From Mycobacterium branderi (GTDB lineage Bacteria; Actinomycetota; Actinomycetes; Mycobacteriales; Mycobacteriaceae): a stretch of 64,000 bases of DNA. Positions within the stretch are counted from its first letter, which is position 1. The number at the start of each line of letters is the position of its first letter. Location: contig NZ_AP022606.1 in assembly GCF_010728725.1 (NCBI RefSeq), positions 992,001 to 1,056,000 on the forward strand, in the 5' to 3' direction. The notes beneath the pieces were generated by a model. That model ran no database searches. It worked only from the letters and a program-made list of their open reading frames with translations, and was not told the DNA's origin. This document shows, piece after piece, positions 18,292 through 26,884 of this stretch. The translations under genes and the position numbers were made by a program.

Positions 18292-18770
18292 GACAGCCAC
18301 TTCTCGAAGGCGATCGGATGAAACTCGCCCCAGGAGGGCAGCGGCTCGTCGAGCCGGGTGTAGCCGATCGTGCGGTACAGGCACTCTGCCTCGGGCTGGC
18401 GGTTGCCGGTGATCAGATACACCCGCCGGTATCCGCGGGCGGCGGTCGTGGCTTCCAGCGCGGCCAACAGTTCCTTGGCGTAGCCGCGCCGGCGGTGGGC
18501 GGGGTCGGTCCAGATCCGCTTGAGCTCGGCGGTGTCGTGGTCGTAGCGCCGAAACGCGCCGCCGGTGACGGGCACTCCGCCCACCACGCCGATCATCAGG
18601 CCGCCGTCGGGCGGCGCGAACTCGTCAGCTGGCACGCGCAGCCAGGTCAGGTGCCATTCAGGTGTGCCGCCGTAGCGCTGCGCATACTCGGCCGCCAGGC
18701 CGACGAGCAGCGGCTGCGCCAGCGGGTCGTCCTGGTCCGTCGACACGAACTGAAAGGTTTGAGGCATCAC
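18288..18770 (-). CDS. GNAT-family N-acetyltransferase
   Basis: 160 residues with the GNAT acetyl-CoA site: LKRIWTDPAHRRRGYAKELL contains the RRxGxA/G pyrophosphate loop, followed by LITGNRQPEAECLYRTIGY. The start may be 18770 or the next ATG at 18767. It heads the operon of three luciferase-like monooxygenases and overlaps the first by 4 bp. Modification or detoxification of the operon's substrate by acetylation is a guess from context. Confidence 0.87.
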   Translation of the reverse strand: MMPQTFQFVSTDQDDPLAQPLLVGLAAEYAQRYGGTPEWHLTWLRVPADEFAPPDGGLMIGVVGGVPVTGGAFRRYDHDTAELKRIWTDPAHRRRGYAKELLAALEATTAARGYRRVYLITGNRQPEAECLYRTIGYTRLDEPLPSWGEFHPIAFEKWLS

Positions 18771-18865
18771 CTAACTGTCTAACGTGGATTGCTCCGCCGC
18801 ATTCCGGGACCGCCTTGCTGTCAACCGACGCCCCATCGGTCTCAAGACAGTCACCATGCGCGGGG

Positions 18866-19055
18866 ATGTGCCGTTGTGCCCGCCTCCCAGCGACAACTCA
18901 GGTGCAGTACTGGTGATACGCCGCCGCGGTGTTCACGTAAGGGCACTTCTAGCTCCTCGGCCACTTTCGTCCCTGCGCAGGGCTGTGTTTCAGCCTGCCC
19001 GGCTACGCGCGACAATCATGGCAGTTGTCGCTGCGAGGCGGGCACATCGTCACAT
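18866..19055. repeat. Non-coding element with inverted ends, copy 1 (R1)
   Basis: This fills most of the 310-base gap 18771-19080. The left end, atgtgccgttgtgcccgcct (from 18866), reappears inverted at the right end (gttgtcgctgcgaggcgggc, 19024-19043). Over 33 bases the two ends match at about 30. A related element lies at 41113-41296, with the same ends and a shared internal motif, gcccggctacgcgcgacaa, at the same offset (131 bases). No open frame is present, so it looks like a miniature or REP-like repeat. Confidence 0.65.
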
Positions 19056-19080
19056 ACCAAAGCTCCTGAGACGCTTGGGA

Positions 19081-19437
19081 TTAGGGAGCCCGGCGGGAAC
19101 CCGCCAACACCGCGGCGCGCCAGCCCAGCAACAGCAGCGCGGTAACCGTCGACGCCACCACCACAAAACTCGCGGCGACGCCGGCCGAACTCGCCTTGCG
19201 CAGCAACATCCCGACCACGACGGTGCTGATCCACACGACCACACCGGTCGGGACGACCGCGGTCGGCCGTCGCCAGCCCCGCGACAGCGCCCACCCCAGA
19301 ATCGTGCCGATCAAAAACGGCCACGCCGTCGTCGCGACACCCGTCAGGTTGAGCCCTTCGTCGTGGCTGCGCCGCCCGACACCGCAGAACACCAGCACGC
19401 ACACGACGTCGACGGCCAGCCACCTCAACCCGCGCAT
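19081..19437 (-). CDS. DUF3054 membrane protein
   Basis: 118 residues, almost all hydrophobic, with four likely membrane helices (about 8-20, 37-52, 62-78 and 85-108). The opening LAVDVVCVLVFCGVGRRSHDEG and the WPFLIGTILGW segment match the small DUF3054 family of actinobacterial membrane proteins. The function is unknown. It diverges from the badI operon, with only 57 bases between the start codons. Confidence 0.85.
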   Translation of the reverse strand: MRGLRWLAVDVVCVLVFCGVGRRSHDEGLNLTGVATTAWPFLIGTILGWALSRGWRRPTAVVPTGVVVWISTVVVGMLLRKASSAGVAASFVVVASTVTALLLLGWRAAVLAGSRRAP

Positions 19438-19457
19438 GTCGCGAACAGTACCGGCCC

Positions 19458-19486
19458 TTGACCACGCACTTGGTTGAATATAAATT
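19458..19486 (+). promoter_or_regulatory. Predicted SigA-type promoter of the badI operon
   Basis: A TTGACC -35 (19458-19463) and a TAAATT -10 (19481-19486) are separated by 17 bases. The badI ATG at 19495 lies 8 bases after the -10, so the mRNA is probably leaderless or nearly so; no ribosome site is seen. The segment gaatataaattc (19476-19487) is a near palindrome over the -10 and could bind the operon's TetR protein. Confidence 0.55.
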
Positions 19487-19494
19487 CGTCCAGA

Positions 19495-20298
19495 ATGAAC
19501 GCTGATTCACTCTACGAGGACATCACCTACGAGATCGACGCGGCCGCCGCGGTCATCACGATCAACCGGCCGGAGCGCTACAACGCGTTTCGCGGCAAGA
19601 CCGTCGAGGAACTCATCAAGGCATTCCGCGCGGCGTGGGCCGACACCCGGGTCTCGGCGATCATCCTGACCGGCGCCGGCGACAAGGCGTTCTGCACCGG
19701 CGGCGACGTCAAGCAACGCGCCGAGACCGGTGACTACGGGCCCACCGAGAGCGGCATGTTCGAAATCGGCTACTTGCACAAGCTGATTCGCGATGTGCCC
19801 AAGCCGGTGATCGCCGCAGTCAACGGCATCGCGGTCGGCGGGGGCCATGTGCTGCACGTACTGTGCGACCTGAGCATCGCCGCCGAGCACGCGACGTTCG
19901 GTCAGGCCGGCCCGCGGGTGGGGTCGTTCGACGCGGGCTTCGGGTCGGCGTATTTGGCCAGGGTTGTCGGCGAGAAGCGGGCACGCGAGATGTGGTTCCT
20001 GTGCCGCCGCTACGACGCCGCCACCGCCGAACGCTGGGGCCTGGTCAACTATGTGGTGCCCGCGGAGAAGTTGATGACCGAGGCCAAGGCCGTCGCCGCC
20101 GAGATCGCCGAGAAGAGCCCGACCGCGCTGCGGTTCCTCAAGCACTCGTTCAACGCCGACACCGACCACCAGGCCGGTCTGTCCAACCTGGCCATGTCGG
20201 CGCTGGAGATCTTCGTGCACACCGACGAAGGTATGGAGGGTGCGCGGGCATTCGCCGAGAAGCGTCCGGCAGAGTTCGGGAGGTATGTGACGGCATGA
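19495..20298 (+). CDS. badI: 2-ketocyclohexanecarboxyl-CoA hydrolase (BadI-like)
   Basis: 267 residues, crotonase fold. The sequence follows BadI of Rhodopseudomonas closely from end to end: INRPERYNAFRGKT, FCTGGDVK (oxyanion loop), RDVPKPVIAAVNGIAVGGG, FGQAGPRVGSFDAGFG, SPTALRFLKHSFN and KRPAEFGRY. BadI cleaves the ring of 2-ketocyclohexane-1-carboxyl-CoA to pimeloyl-CoA. The start was set at the ATG 19495, because earlier in-frame codons lie in the promoter. It overlaps the badH-like gene by 4 bp and heads a five-gene operon. Related MenB-type naphthoate synthases are the main alternative, but the neighbour argues for BadI. Confidence 0.85.
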   Translation: MNADSLYEDITYEIDAAAAVITINRPERYNAFRGKTVEELIKAFRAAWADTRVSAIILTGAGDKAFCTGGDVKQRAETGDYGPTESGMFEIGYLHKLIRDVPKPVIAAVNGIAVGGGHVLHVLCDLSIAAEHATFGQAGPRVGSFDAGFGSAYLARVVGEKRAREMWFLCRRYDAATAERWGLVNYVVPAEKLMTEAKAVAAEIAEKSPTALRFLKHSFNADTDHQAGLSNLAMSALEIFVHTDEGMEGARAFAEKRPAEFGRYVTA

Positions 20299-21014
20299 AG
20301 CTTGCACTCGTCACCGGTGCCGGATCGGGAATCGGCAAGGCGATCGCGTTGGGCTTCGCCGCCCAAGGCGATCAGGTCATCGCCGCCGACCTCGATCTCG
20401 CGGCGGCTCAGGCCACCGCCAAGGAATACCCCGAGCTGATCACCGCGCTGCCGGTCGACGTCGCCGACCGCGCCCAGGTGGATGCCCTGCGCGATCAGGC
20501 ACCTGGGGCGCCCAACGTCGTCGTCAACGCCGCCGGCTGGGACCGCACCGACCAATTCCTCAACGCCACAACCGAATTCGCCGAAAAGGTGGTGGCCATC
20601 AACTACCTCGGCCCGGTGCACGTGTGCAGCGCGTTCCTGCCGGGCATGATCGAGGCCGGCGGCGGCGGACGCGTGATCAACCTCGCCAGCGACGCCGGAC
20701 GGGTCGGCAGCGCGGGCGAAACCATCTATGCCGGCGCCAAGGGCGGCGTCATCGCGCTCACCAAGTCGCTGGCCCGGGAAATGGCCCGCTACCAGATCAC
20801 CGTCAACTGCGTGTGCCCCGGACCGACCGACACCCCGTTGTTCGCGGCCCAGCCGGAAAAGCTGAGAGAGGCTCTGGTCAAAGCGATTCCGTTTCGCCGG
20901 CTGGCCCGCCCGGAGGAGGTCGCCGCCCCGGTGCTGTTCTTTGCCTCCGATGCCGCGTCGTTCATCACCGGCCAGGTGATCAGCGTCAGCGGCGGCCTTA
21001 CGATGGCCGGATGA
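20295..21014 (+). CDS. badH: 2-hydroxycyclohexanecarboxyl-CoA dehydrogenase (BadH-like)
   Basis: 239 residues, classical short-chain dehydrogenase: TGAGSGIGKA cofactor loop (residues 7-16), NAAGWD, INLASDAGRVGS, catalytic YAGAKGG, and a PGPTDTPL...ISVSGGLTMAG tail. The NAGWD, SDAxRVGS and SVSGGLTM segments match BadH, which oxidises 2-hydroxycyclohexane-1-carboxyl-CoA with NAD to the 2-keto ester that BadI cleaves. It overlaps the genes on both sides by 4 bp. Assignment rests on recalled similarity plus the adjacent badI-like gene. Confidence 0.82.
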   Translation: MKLALVTGAGSGIGKAIALGFAAQGDQVIAADLDLAAAQATAKEYPELITALPVDVADRAQVDALRDQAPGAPNVVVNAAGWDRTDQFLNATTEFAEKVVAINYLGPVHVCSAFLPGMIEAGGGGRVINLASDAGRVGSAGETIYAGAKGGVIALTKSLAREMARYQITVNCVCPGPTDTPLFAAQPEKLREALVKAIPFRRLARPEEVAAPVLFFASDAASFITGQVISVSGGLTMAG

Positions 21015-22183
21015 TGAGCTTCGACCCGCTCGACCCACTGAACCTGGACACGTTGCTGTCCGACGACGAGATCGCGGTGCGCGACACGGTCCGGCAGTTC
21101 TGCGCCGAGCACGTCACCCCGTACGTCGCCGACTGGTTCGAGGCCGGCGACCTGCCGGTGGCCCGCGAGCTGGCCAAGCAGTTCGGCGAACTCGGTCTGC
21201 TGGGCATGCACCTCAAGGGCTACGGCTGCGGCGGCGCGTCGGCGGTGCACTACGGGCTGGCCTGTACCGAACTGGAGGCCGCCGACTCGGGCATCCGGTC
21301 GCTGGTGTCGGTGCAGGGGTCGCTGGCGATGTTCGCGATCTGGAACAACGGCTCCGAGGAGCAAAAGCAGCAATGGCTGCCCGGCATGGCCGCCGGCGAG
21401 CTGCTGGGCTGCTTCGGGCTGACCGAGCCCGACATCGGCTCCGACCCGGCGGCGATGAAAACCCGTGCGCGACGGGATGGTTCGGACTGGGTGCTCAATG
21501 GCCGCAAGATGTGGATCACCAACGGCACGGTAGCCGATGTCGCGATCGTGTGGGCAGCCACCGACGACGGTATCCGCGGGTTCATCGTCCCCACCGACAC
21601 ACCGGGTTTCAGCGCCAACACGATTCACCACAAGCTGTCGCTGCGAGCCTCGATCACGTCCGAGTTGGTGCTCGACGACGTGCGCCTGCCGCACGACGCC
21701 ATGCTGCCCGAGGCGAAAGGCCTGCGGGGGCCGCTGGCGTGTCTGTCCGAAGCGCGCTACGGCATCATCTGGGGCTCGATGGGCGCCGCGCGCTCGGCCT
21801 GGCGGGCCGCGCTCGACTACGCCACCCAGCGCACCCAATTCGGCCGTCCCATCGCGGGTTTCCAGTTGACCCAGGCCAAGCTCGTCGACATGGCGGTCGA
21901 ACTGCACAAGGGCCAGCTTCTCTCGCTGCACCTGGGCCGGCTCAAGGACAGCGTCGGGTTGCGGCCCGAGCAGGTCAGCTTCGGCAAGCTCAACAACACC
22001 CGCGAGGCAATCGAGATCTGCCGTACCGCACGAACCATCCTGGGCGGCAACGGGATATCGTTGGAATACCCCGTCATCCGGCACATGGTCAACCTGGAAT
22101 CGGTGCTGACCTACGAGGGCACCCCGGAAATGCACCAGCTGATCCTCGGCCAGGCCATCACCGGCATGGATGCGTTCCGATGA
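21011..22183 (+). CDS. fadE7: Glutaryl-CoA dehydrogenase (FadE7-like)
   Basis: 390 residues, acyl-CoA dehydrogenase fold. It keeps features of glutaryl-CoA dehydrogenase: the Arg in DSGIRSLVSVQGSL that binds the distal carboxylate, the catalytic Glu in LTYEGTPEMHQL, and CFGLTEPDIGSDP at the FAD site. It matches M. tuberculosis FadE7 (Rv0400c) in recalled sequence. It would turn glutaryl-CoA into crotonyl-CoA and CO2, the step after beta-oxidation of pimeloyl-CoA. The start is one of two tandem ATGs (21011, 21014) and overlaps the badH-like stop. Confidence 0.88.
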   Translation: MMSFDPLDPLNLDTLLSDDEIAVRDTVRQFCAEHVTPYVADWFEAGDLPVARELAKQFGELGLLGMHLKGYGCGGASAVHYGLACTELEAADSGIRSLVSVQGSLAMFAIWNNGSEEQKQQWLPGMAAGELLGCFGLTEPDIGSDPAAMKTRARRDGSDWVLNGRKMWITNGTVADVAIVWAATDDGIRGFIVPTDTPGFSANTIHHKLSLRASITSELVLDDVRLPHDAMLPEAKGLRGPLACLSEARYGIIWGSMGAARSAWRAALDYATQRTQFGRPIAGFQLTQAKLVDMAVELHKGQLLSLHLGRLKDSVGLRPEQVSFGKLNNTREAIEICRTARTILGGNGISLEYPVIRHMVNLESVLTYEGTPEMHQLILGQAITGMDAFR

Positions 22184-23322
22184 CCCTGACCTACACCGCC
22201 GAGCATCGCCAGTTCCGGGAGCTGGTACGCGATTTCGTGCGGCAAACCGTCGTACCGGCTCACGAGGCCTGGGAGAAGGCCGGCTGCGTGGACCGCTCCC
22301 TGTTCGTCGAGGCCGGCAAACTTGGGCTGCTTGGGTTTTCGGTGCCTGAGGAGTTCGGCGGCCCCGGTGTCGACGACTTTCGCTACAACGCCATCCTGGT
22401 CGACGAGCTGCAGCGGGCCGGGGCGGCCGCCGAGGCCGTCGGCCTGTCGCTGCAGAACGACATCGTGCTGCCCTATCTCACCGACCTGACCACCGCCGAG
22501 CAGAAACAACGCTGGCTGCCGGGCGTGGTGACCGGCGAGACGATCATCGGCATCGCGATGACGGAGCCGGGCGCCGGCAGTGATTTAGCGGGGATCCGCA
22601 CCACCGCAGTGCGCGACGGCGACACCTACGTGGTCAACGGCGCAAAGACCTTCATCTCCAACGGGCAGATCGGCGACTTGTTCGTCGTCGCCGTCCGCAC
22701 CGGCGCCGACCGGCACAAGGGCCTGTCGCTCCTGGTCGTCGACCCCAACACGCCGGGTTTCTCCCGCGGCCGCAACCTGGAGAAGATCGGGCTGCACGCC
22801 CAGGACACCAGCGAGCTGAGCTTCACCGACATGCGGGTTCCGGTCGAAAACCTGCTCGGGGAGGAAGGCCGCGGCTTCTATCAGCTGATGAACAACCTTC
22901 CCCAGGAACGGCTTTCGCTGGCTGTCGGTGCAGTCGGCGCGGCCGAAGGGGTACTGGCCGAGACGCTGGAGTACGTGCGCGGCCGGCAGGCGTTCGGTTC
23001 CCCGATCGCCAACCTGCAGAACACCCAATTCGTGATCGCCGAGCTGGCCACCGAAATCGACATCGCACGAACCTATCTCGACGACTGCATCGCCGCGCAC
23101 CTGAACGGCGAACTCACCGCCGCGCGCGCCGCCCGGCTGAAATGGTGGACCACCGAACTGCAGGTGCGCGTCGCCGACCGCTGCCTGCAATTGCACGGCG
23201 GATACGGTTACATGCGCGAATACCCGGTGTCGCGGGCGTTCGTCGACGCCCGCATCCAGACCATCTACGGCGGAACCACCGAGATCATGAAGACGATCAT
23301 CGCCAAGGACCTGGGCCTCTGA
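22180..23322 (+). CDS. Acyl-CoA dehydrogenase
   Basis: 380 residues with the standard family signatures: AMTEPGAGSDLAGIRTTA, FISNGQIGDLFVV, GLHAQDTSELSF and QLHGGYGYMREYPVSRAF. The catalytic Glu is in YGGTTEIMKTI. It is coupled to the glutaryl-CoA dehydrogenase gene by a 4 bp overlap. In the context of badI and badH it may be the cyclohexanecarboxyl-CoA dehydrogenase (AliB role) or the pimeloyl-CoA dehydrogenase; sequence alone does not separate these. Confidence 0.88.
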   Translation: MTLTYTAEHRQFRELVRDFVRQTVVPAHEAWEKAGCVDRSLFVEAGKLGLLGFSVPEEFGGPGVDDFRYNAILVDELQRAGAAAEAVGLSLQNDIVLPYLTDLTTAEQKQRWLPGVVTGETIIGIAMTEPGAGSDLAGIRTTAVRDGDTYVVNGAKTFISNGQIGDLFVVAVRTGADRHKGLSLLVVDPNTPGFSRGRNLEKIGLHAQDTSELSFTDMRVPVENLLGEEGRGFYQLMNNLPQERLSLAVGAVGAAEGVLAETLEYVRGRQAFGSPIANLQNTQFVIAELATEIDIARTYLDDCIAAHLNGELTAARAARLKWWTTELQVRVADRCLQLHGGYGYMREYPVSRAFVDARIQTIYGGTTEIMKTIIAKDLGL

Positions 23323-23323
23323 G

Positions 23324-23953
23324 ATGGCCACCGACTTCGCCGACCTGCCGGTCGAGGAGGCCGTGCGCGCCGCCCGGACCAGCTCGCGGCGACGCCAACT
23401 CCTCGACGCCGCTGTCAAAGTCATGGGGCAGAAGGGCTTTCACCAGATGTCCATGCAGGACCTGGCAGCCGAAGCCAACGTCAGCGTCGGGCTGATCTAC
23501 AAGTACTTCGGCGGCAAGGAGGACCTGCTGCTGGCCACCATCGTGCGCATCCAGGACGCGTTTCGCGACCAGCTCGCGCCGGTGATGGCGGCCGCCGGTG
23601 ACGACCCTGTCGATCAACTGGCCGCCGGCATCCGCCGCTACATCGAGATCGTCGACGAAAACCTCGACGCGGTGGTGTTGACCTACCGGGAGAGCCGCAC
23701 CCTGGATGCGGCGGGGCGCGCGCAGATCAAGGAACTCGAGATCGCCACCGCCGCGCCGCTGCGCGCGGCGATCGAAAAAGGCGTTGCCGACGGCAGCTTC
23801 GTCGACGTCGACGTCGACCTGGTGGTGTTCGACATCATGCTGCTGGCGCACGGATGGGCCTTGAAACAGTGGCATTTCGGGCCGAACTACAGCCTCGACG
23901 ACTACATCCGCCTGCAGACTCGCCACGTGCTCGGCTCGCTGACCGCGCACTAA
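23324..23953 (+). CDS. TetR-family regulator
   Basis: 209 residues. An N-terminal helix-turn-helix, [30 protein letters not shown] (about residues 43-72 as a segment), is followed by an all-helical ligand domain. The ATG lies 1 bp after the acyl-CoA dehydrogenase stop, so it is the last gene of the badI operon and probably its autoregulator, with an acyl-CoA as likely ligand. The 3' end overlaps the convergent ketosynthase gene by 4 bp. Confidence 0.9.
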   Translation: MATDFADLPVEEAVRAARTSSRRRQLLDAAVKVMGQKGFHQMSMQDLAAEANVSVGLIYKYFGGKEDLLLATIVRIQDAFRDQLAPVMAAAGDDPVDQLAAGIRRYIEIVDENLDAVVLTYRESRTLDAAGRAQIKELEIATAAPLRAAIEKGVADGSFVDVDVDLVVFDIMLLAHGWALKQWHFGPNYSLDDYIRLQTRHVLGSLTAH

Positions 23954-25218
23954 GCCTTTCCGAAGGCCAGCGCAACGTTGTGGCCGCCGAAACTGAACGA
24001 GTCCTTGATCGCGTAGCGGTAGCTGCCCGTACGCGGCTCCCCCGCAACGATGTCCAGGTCGATTTCGGGATCGAGGTTGTGCAGGTTCCGCGTCGGCGGG
24101 ATGACGCCGTCGCGCAGCGCCAACACCGTCAGGATCGACTCCACCGCGCCTCCTGCACCGATGGAGTGACCCAGCGCCGCCTTCGGCGCGTACACCGCCG
24201 GCCGATGGGCACCGAACGCGTTGGTCATCGCCTTCCCTTCGGCCAGGTCCCCGACAACGGTGCCGGTGGCGTGTGCGTTGACGTGGTCGATGTCGGTCGG
24301 GCGCAGCCCGGCGAGCTGGATCGCCCGCGTAATCGCCTGCCCGGCCCGCAGACCGTTGGGGTCGGGCGCCACGATGTGGTAGCCGTCCGAGGTGATGGCC
24401 GCGCCCATCAGCCGGGCCAGGATCGGCGCGCCGCGGGCCTTCGCGTGGTCCTCGCGTTCGACGACGAGCAGTGCCCCTGCTTCGCCGAACACGAAGCCGT
24501 CACGGTCCTTGTCGAACGGGCGACACGCGCCGGCGGGATCGTCGTTGTTCGTCGACAGGATGCCCATCTGGCTGAACGCCGCGAGGGGCACCGCCTCGAT
24601 CCGGGTCTCGACGCCGCCGCAGATCGCGATGTCGGCCTCGCCCAGGACGATCTGCTGCCAGGCCCGGGCGATGGCCTCGGCCCCGGAGGCGCAGGCCGAC
24701 ACCGGGGTGATGATCCCGGCCCTGGCCTTGCGTTCCAGCCCGACCCACGCGCTACCCGAGTTGGGCATCATCATCAGCACGCCGACCGGGTTGACGGCCT
24801 TCAGGCCACGCGCGCGGATGTCGTCGTAGCCGAAGACCATTTCCTCGGTCGAGCCCATCGCGGTGCCGATGGACACCATCAACCGGTTGGGATCGACCTC
24901 GGGCGAGCCGGCGTTCGTCCACACTCGCCGGCCGAGCACGACGGAGATCTTCTGCAGAAACAACATCCGCCGAAGCTCCACCCGGTTCAGCTCGGCGTCG
25001 AAATCCTCGAGCAGATGCCCGCCGATGCGCACCGGCGCGTCGAACTGCTCGACGAACGGATCGTCGAGCTTGCGGATGCCACTCTGACCGTCCAGCAGCT
25101 TTTTCCAGGTGCCGTCGACATCGGTCGCCAGGGCTGTCGTCATTGCGACGCCGGTGACGACGACATCGGGGAAACCATCGCCCGTCGAGAAACTGGCTAC
25201 CGCGCTGCTTCCTTCCAT
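23950..25218 (-). CDS. KasA/KasB-like beta-ketoacyl-ACP synthase
   Basis: 422 residues from the ATG at 25218, which follows an aaggaaagg ribosome site. The catalytic residues are intact: Cys176 in [10 protein letters not shown], His316 in HVNAHATGT, Lys346 in APKAALG and His351 in GHSIGAGGA. It is close to mycobacterial KasA and KasB, which elongate meromycolate chains, but here it stands alone, away from acpM and accD6. It is probably a paralogue with its own chain-length or substrate choice. The 146-base gap to the divergent P450 gene holds their promoters. Confidence 0.87.
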   Translation of the reverse strand: MEGSSAVASFSTGDGFPDVVVTGVAMTTALATDVDGTWKKLLDGQSGIRKLDDPFVEQFDAPVRIGGHLLEDFDAELNRVELRRMLFLQKISVVLGRRVWTNAGSPEVDPNRLMVSIGTAMGSTEEMVFGYDDIRARGLKAVNPVGVLMMMPNSGSAWVGLERKARAGIITPVSACASGAEAIARAWQQIVLGEADIAICGGVETRIEAVPLAAFSQMGILSTNNDDPAGACRPFDKDRDGFVFGEAGALLVVEREDHAKARGAPILARLMGAAITSDGYHIVAPDPNGLRAGQAITRAIQLAGLRPTDIDHVNAHATGTVVGDLAEGKAMTNAFGAHRPAVYAPKAALGHSIGAGGAVESILTVLALRDGVIPPTRNLHNLDPEIDLDIVAGEPRTGSYRYAIKDSFSFGGHNVALAFGKA

Positions 25219-25364
25219 TCCAGGCCTTTCCTTGGACGTTCCGCCCCATCCGAGTACCCAAGGTGTAGTACCCACGACCGTAAACCTGCTTGCGCATCAC
25301 GCTGTAGACACGCCGCGGAACCGGCGGTACCGTATACCGCAGGTATCGGGAAGCGAGTCGCCTT

Positions 25365-26855
25365 ATGCACGCTGAACGTCCACAACTCCATCCGCCGCGC
25401 TGGGCACCGAGCTTCGTCCGCTGGCAGCACACGAAGATCGGCTGGATCAAATCGTGGAGATTGGCGCTGGCCGGTATCTGGGCGGGCTACCGGCACACCA
25501 TCTTCGACTACGCCGCCCGGCTGCCCGGCCAGGACGACATCATCGTGGCGCGTGCCCCGCTGGCCAAGTTCGTCGTCGTGCGCAACCCCGACATCGCGCG
25601 CCATGTCCTGGTGTCCAACCAGGACAACTACGCCAAAAGCGCCGAATACGACCTTCTGGCAGTGGCTTTCGGGCGCGGACTGGTCACCGACCTGAACGAC
25701 GAGCTCTGGCAGCGCAACCGCCGGCTGGTGCAGCCGATCTTCGCCAAGCGCAACGTCGACGCGCTCGCCCCGCAGATGACCGCGGCCGCCGTCGCTGCCG
25801 CCGAACGGTGGGAGGAACGTGCCGGCCAGCCGCTCGATATTGCGGCCGAGATGAACTACATCACGATGGATGTCATCGCCCGCACCATGTTCGGCATCGA
25901 CCTGACCGGCGAGCTGGCCGAGCAGATGCGCGTCGACTTCGCGCGCCTGCTAACGATTTTCGGCTACGGATTCATCGGCGGCGGATCACGGCCGCTGCGC
26001 TGGATTGCCGACCGGCTCCGCTCGCCGCGGCTGGCTATCAATGCATTGCGCTGGGAGGCAGCGATATTCGCGCCGCGCACGGTGCTGGGACTGCGCCGCA
26101 TCGAACGTTTCCTCGATCGTCTGATCGCCGACTACCGCAGCGGCAAGCTGGTGGGGACCGACAACCTGCTGGCCCTGCTGATGGCCGCCGAGGACCCGGA
26201 AACCGGCTATCGCTACAGCGACTTGGAGATCCGCGACGAGCTGATGACCTTCCTGGGTGCCGGCTTCGAAACCACCGCAGCCGCTCTGGCCTGGACGTGG
26301 TACCTGCTCAGCGAAAACCCGGATGCCAGAACCGAACTCGGGCGCGAACTCGACGAGGTGCTGGGCGGCCGCGAACCCACGGCAGACGACGTCGACAACC
26401 TGCCGTGGACGCAGGCGGTGGTCGCCGAGGCGATGCGCCGCTACCCGCCGATCATGGGGTTGGCCAGGGTGGCAAGGGGCGACGACGTCCTGGGCGACTA
26501 CCCGATCACGGCCGGCACCACCGTCGCCGTCCTCATCCACGGCGTCCACCACAACGAACGCTTCTGGAGCGACCCGTACACGTTCGACCCGGCGCGGTTC
26601 TTGAAGGAGAACTTCGAGCCCCGGCAGCGCCGCGCCCACATCCCGTTCGGCGCGGGCAAACGGATGTGTGTCGCGTCCGGCTTCGCCACCCTGGAGGCCA
26701 CTCTGATCGTCGCCACGTTGGCCCAGCGCTTCGAGCTCGACCTGGTTCCGGGCCAGCGGTTGCGCCGCGAGCTGACGTTCACCGGCGGTCCCGATGGCGC
26801 GCTGCTGATGTCGCCGAAATTGCGTCGCCACGAACGAGTCTCCAAACGGGCCTAA
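25365..26855 (+). CDS. Cytochrome P450
   Basis: 496 residues, longer than most bacterial P450s (about 400). The I-helix motif is GAGFETTAA, the ExxR motif is EAMRR, and the heme loop is FGAGKRMCVASGFA with Cys at about 435. The usual CxG reads CVA, so the Gly two places after the Cys is Ala. No membrane anchor is clear, though residues 27-45 are fairly hydrophobic. It diverges from the ketosynthase gene and lies near the alicyclic-acid operon; a role in hydroxylating a lipid or alicyclic substrate is possible but unproven. Confidence 0.9.
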   Translation: MHAERPQLHPPRWAPSFVRWQHTKIGWIKSWRLALAGIWAGYRHTIFDYAARLPGQDDIIVARAPLAKFVVVRNPDIARHVLVSNQDNYAKSAEYDLLAVAFGRGLVTDLNDELWQRNRRLVQPIFAKRNVDALAPQMTAAAVAAAERWEERAGQPLDIAAEMNYITMDVIARTMFGIDLTGELAEQMRVDFARLLTIFGYGFIGGGSRPLRWIADRLRSPRLAINALRWEAAIFAPRTVLGLRRIERFLDRLIADYRSGKLVGTDNLLALLMAAEDPETGYRYSDLEIRDELMTFLGAGFETTAAALAWTWYLLSENPDARTELGRELDEVLGGREPTADDVDNLPWTQAVVAEAMRRYPPIMGLARVARGDDVLGDYPITAGTTVAVLIHGVHHNERFWSDPYTFDPARFLKENFEPRQRRAHIPFGAGKRMCVASGFATLEATLIVATLAQRFELDLVPGQRLRRELTFTGGPDGALLMSPKLRRHERVSKRA

Positions 26856-26884
26856 CCGCGACGCTTTCTGGGTATGCCCTGTTG

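Noticed and set aside
23854..25695. A 613-codon open frame opposite the ketosynthase gene
   Set aside because: It is antisense to a gene with a complete active site. Its translation is Arg/Asp/His-rich without domains, as expected for the complement of high-GC coding DNA.
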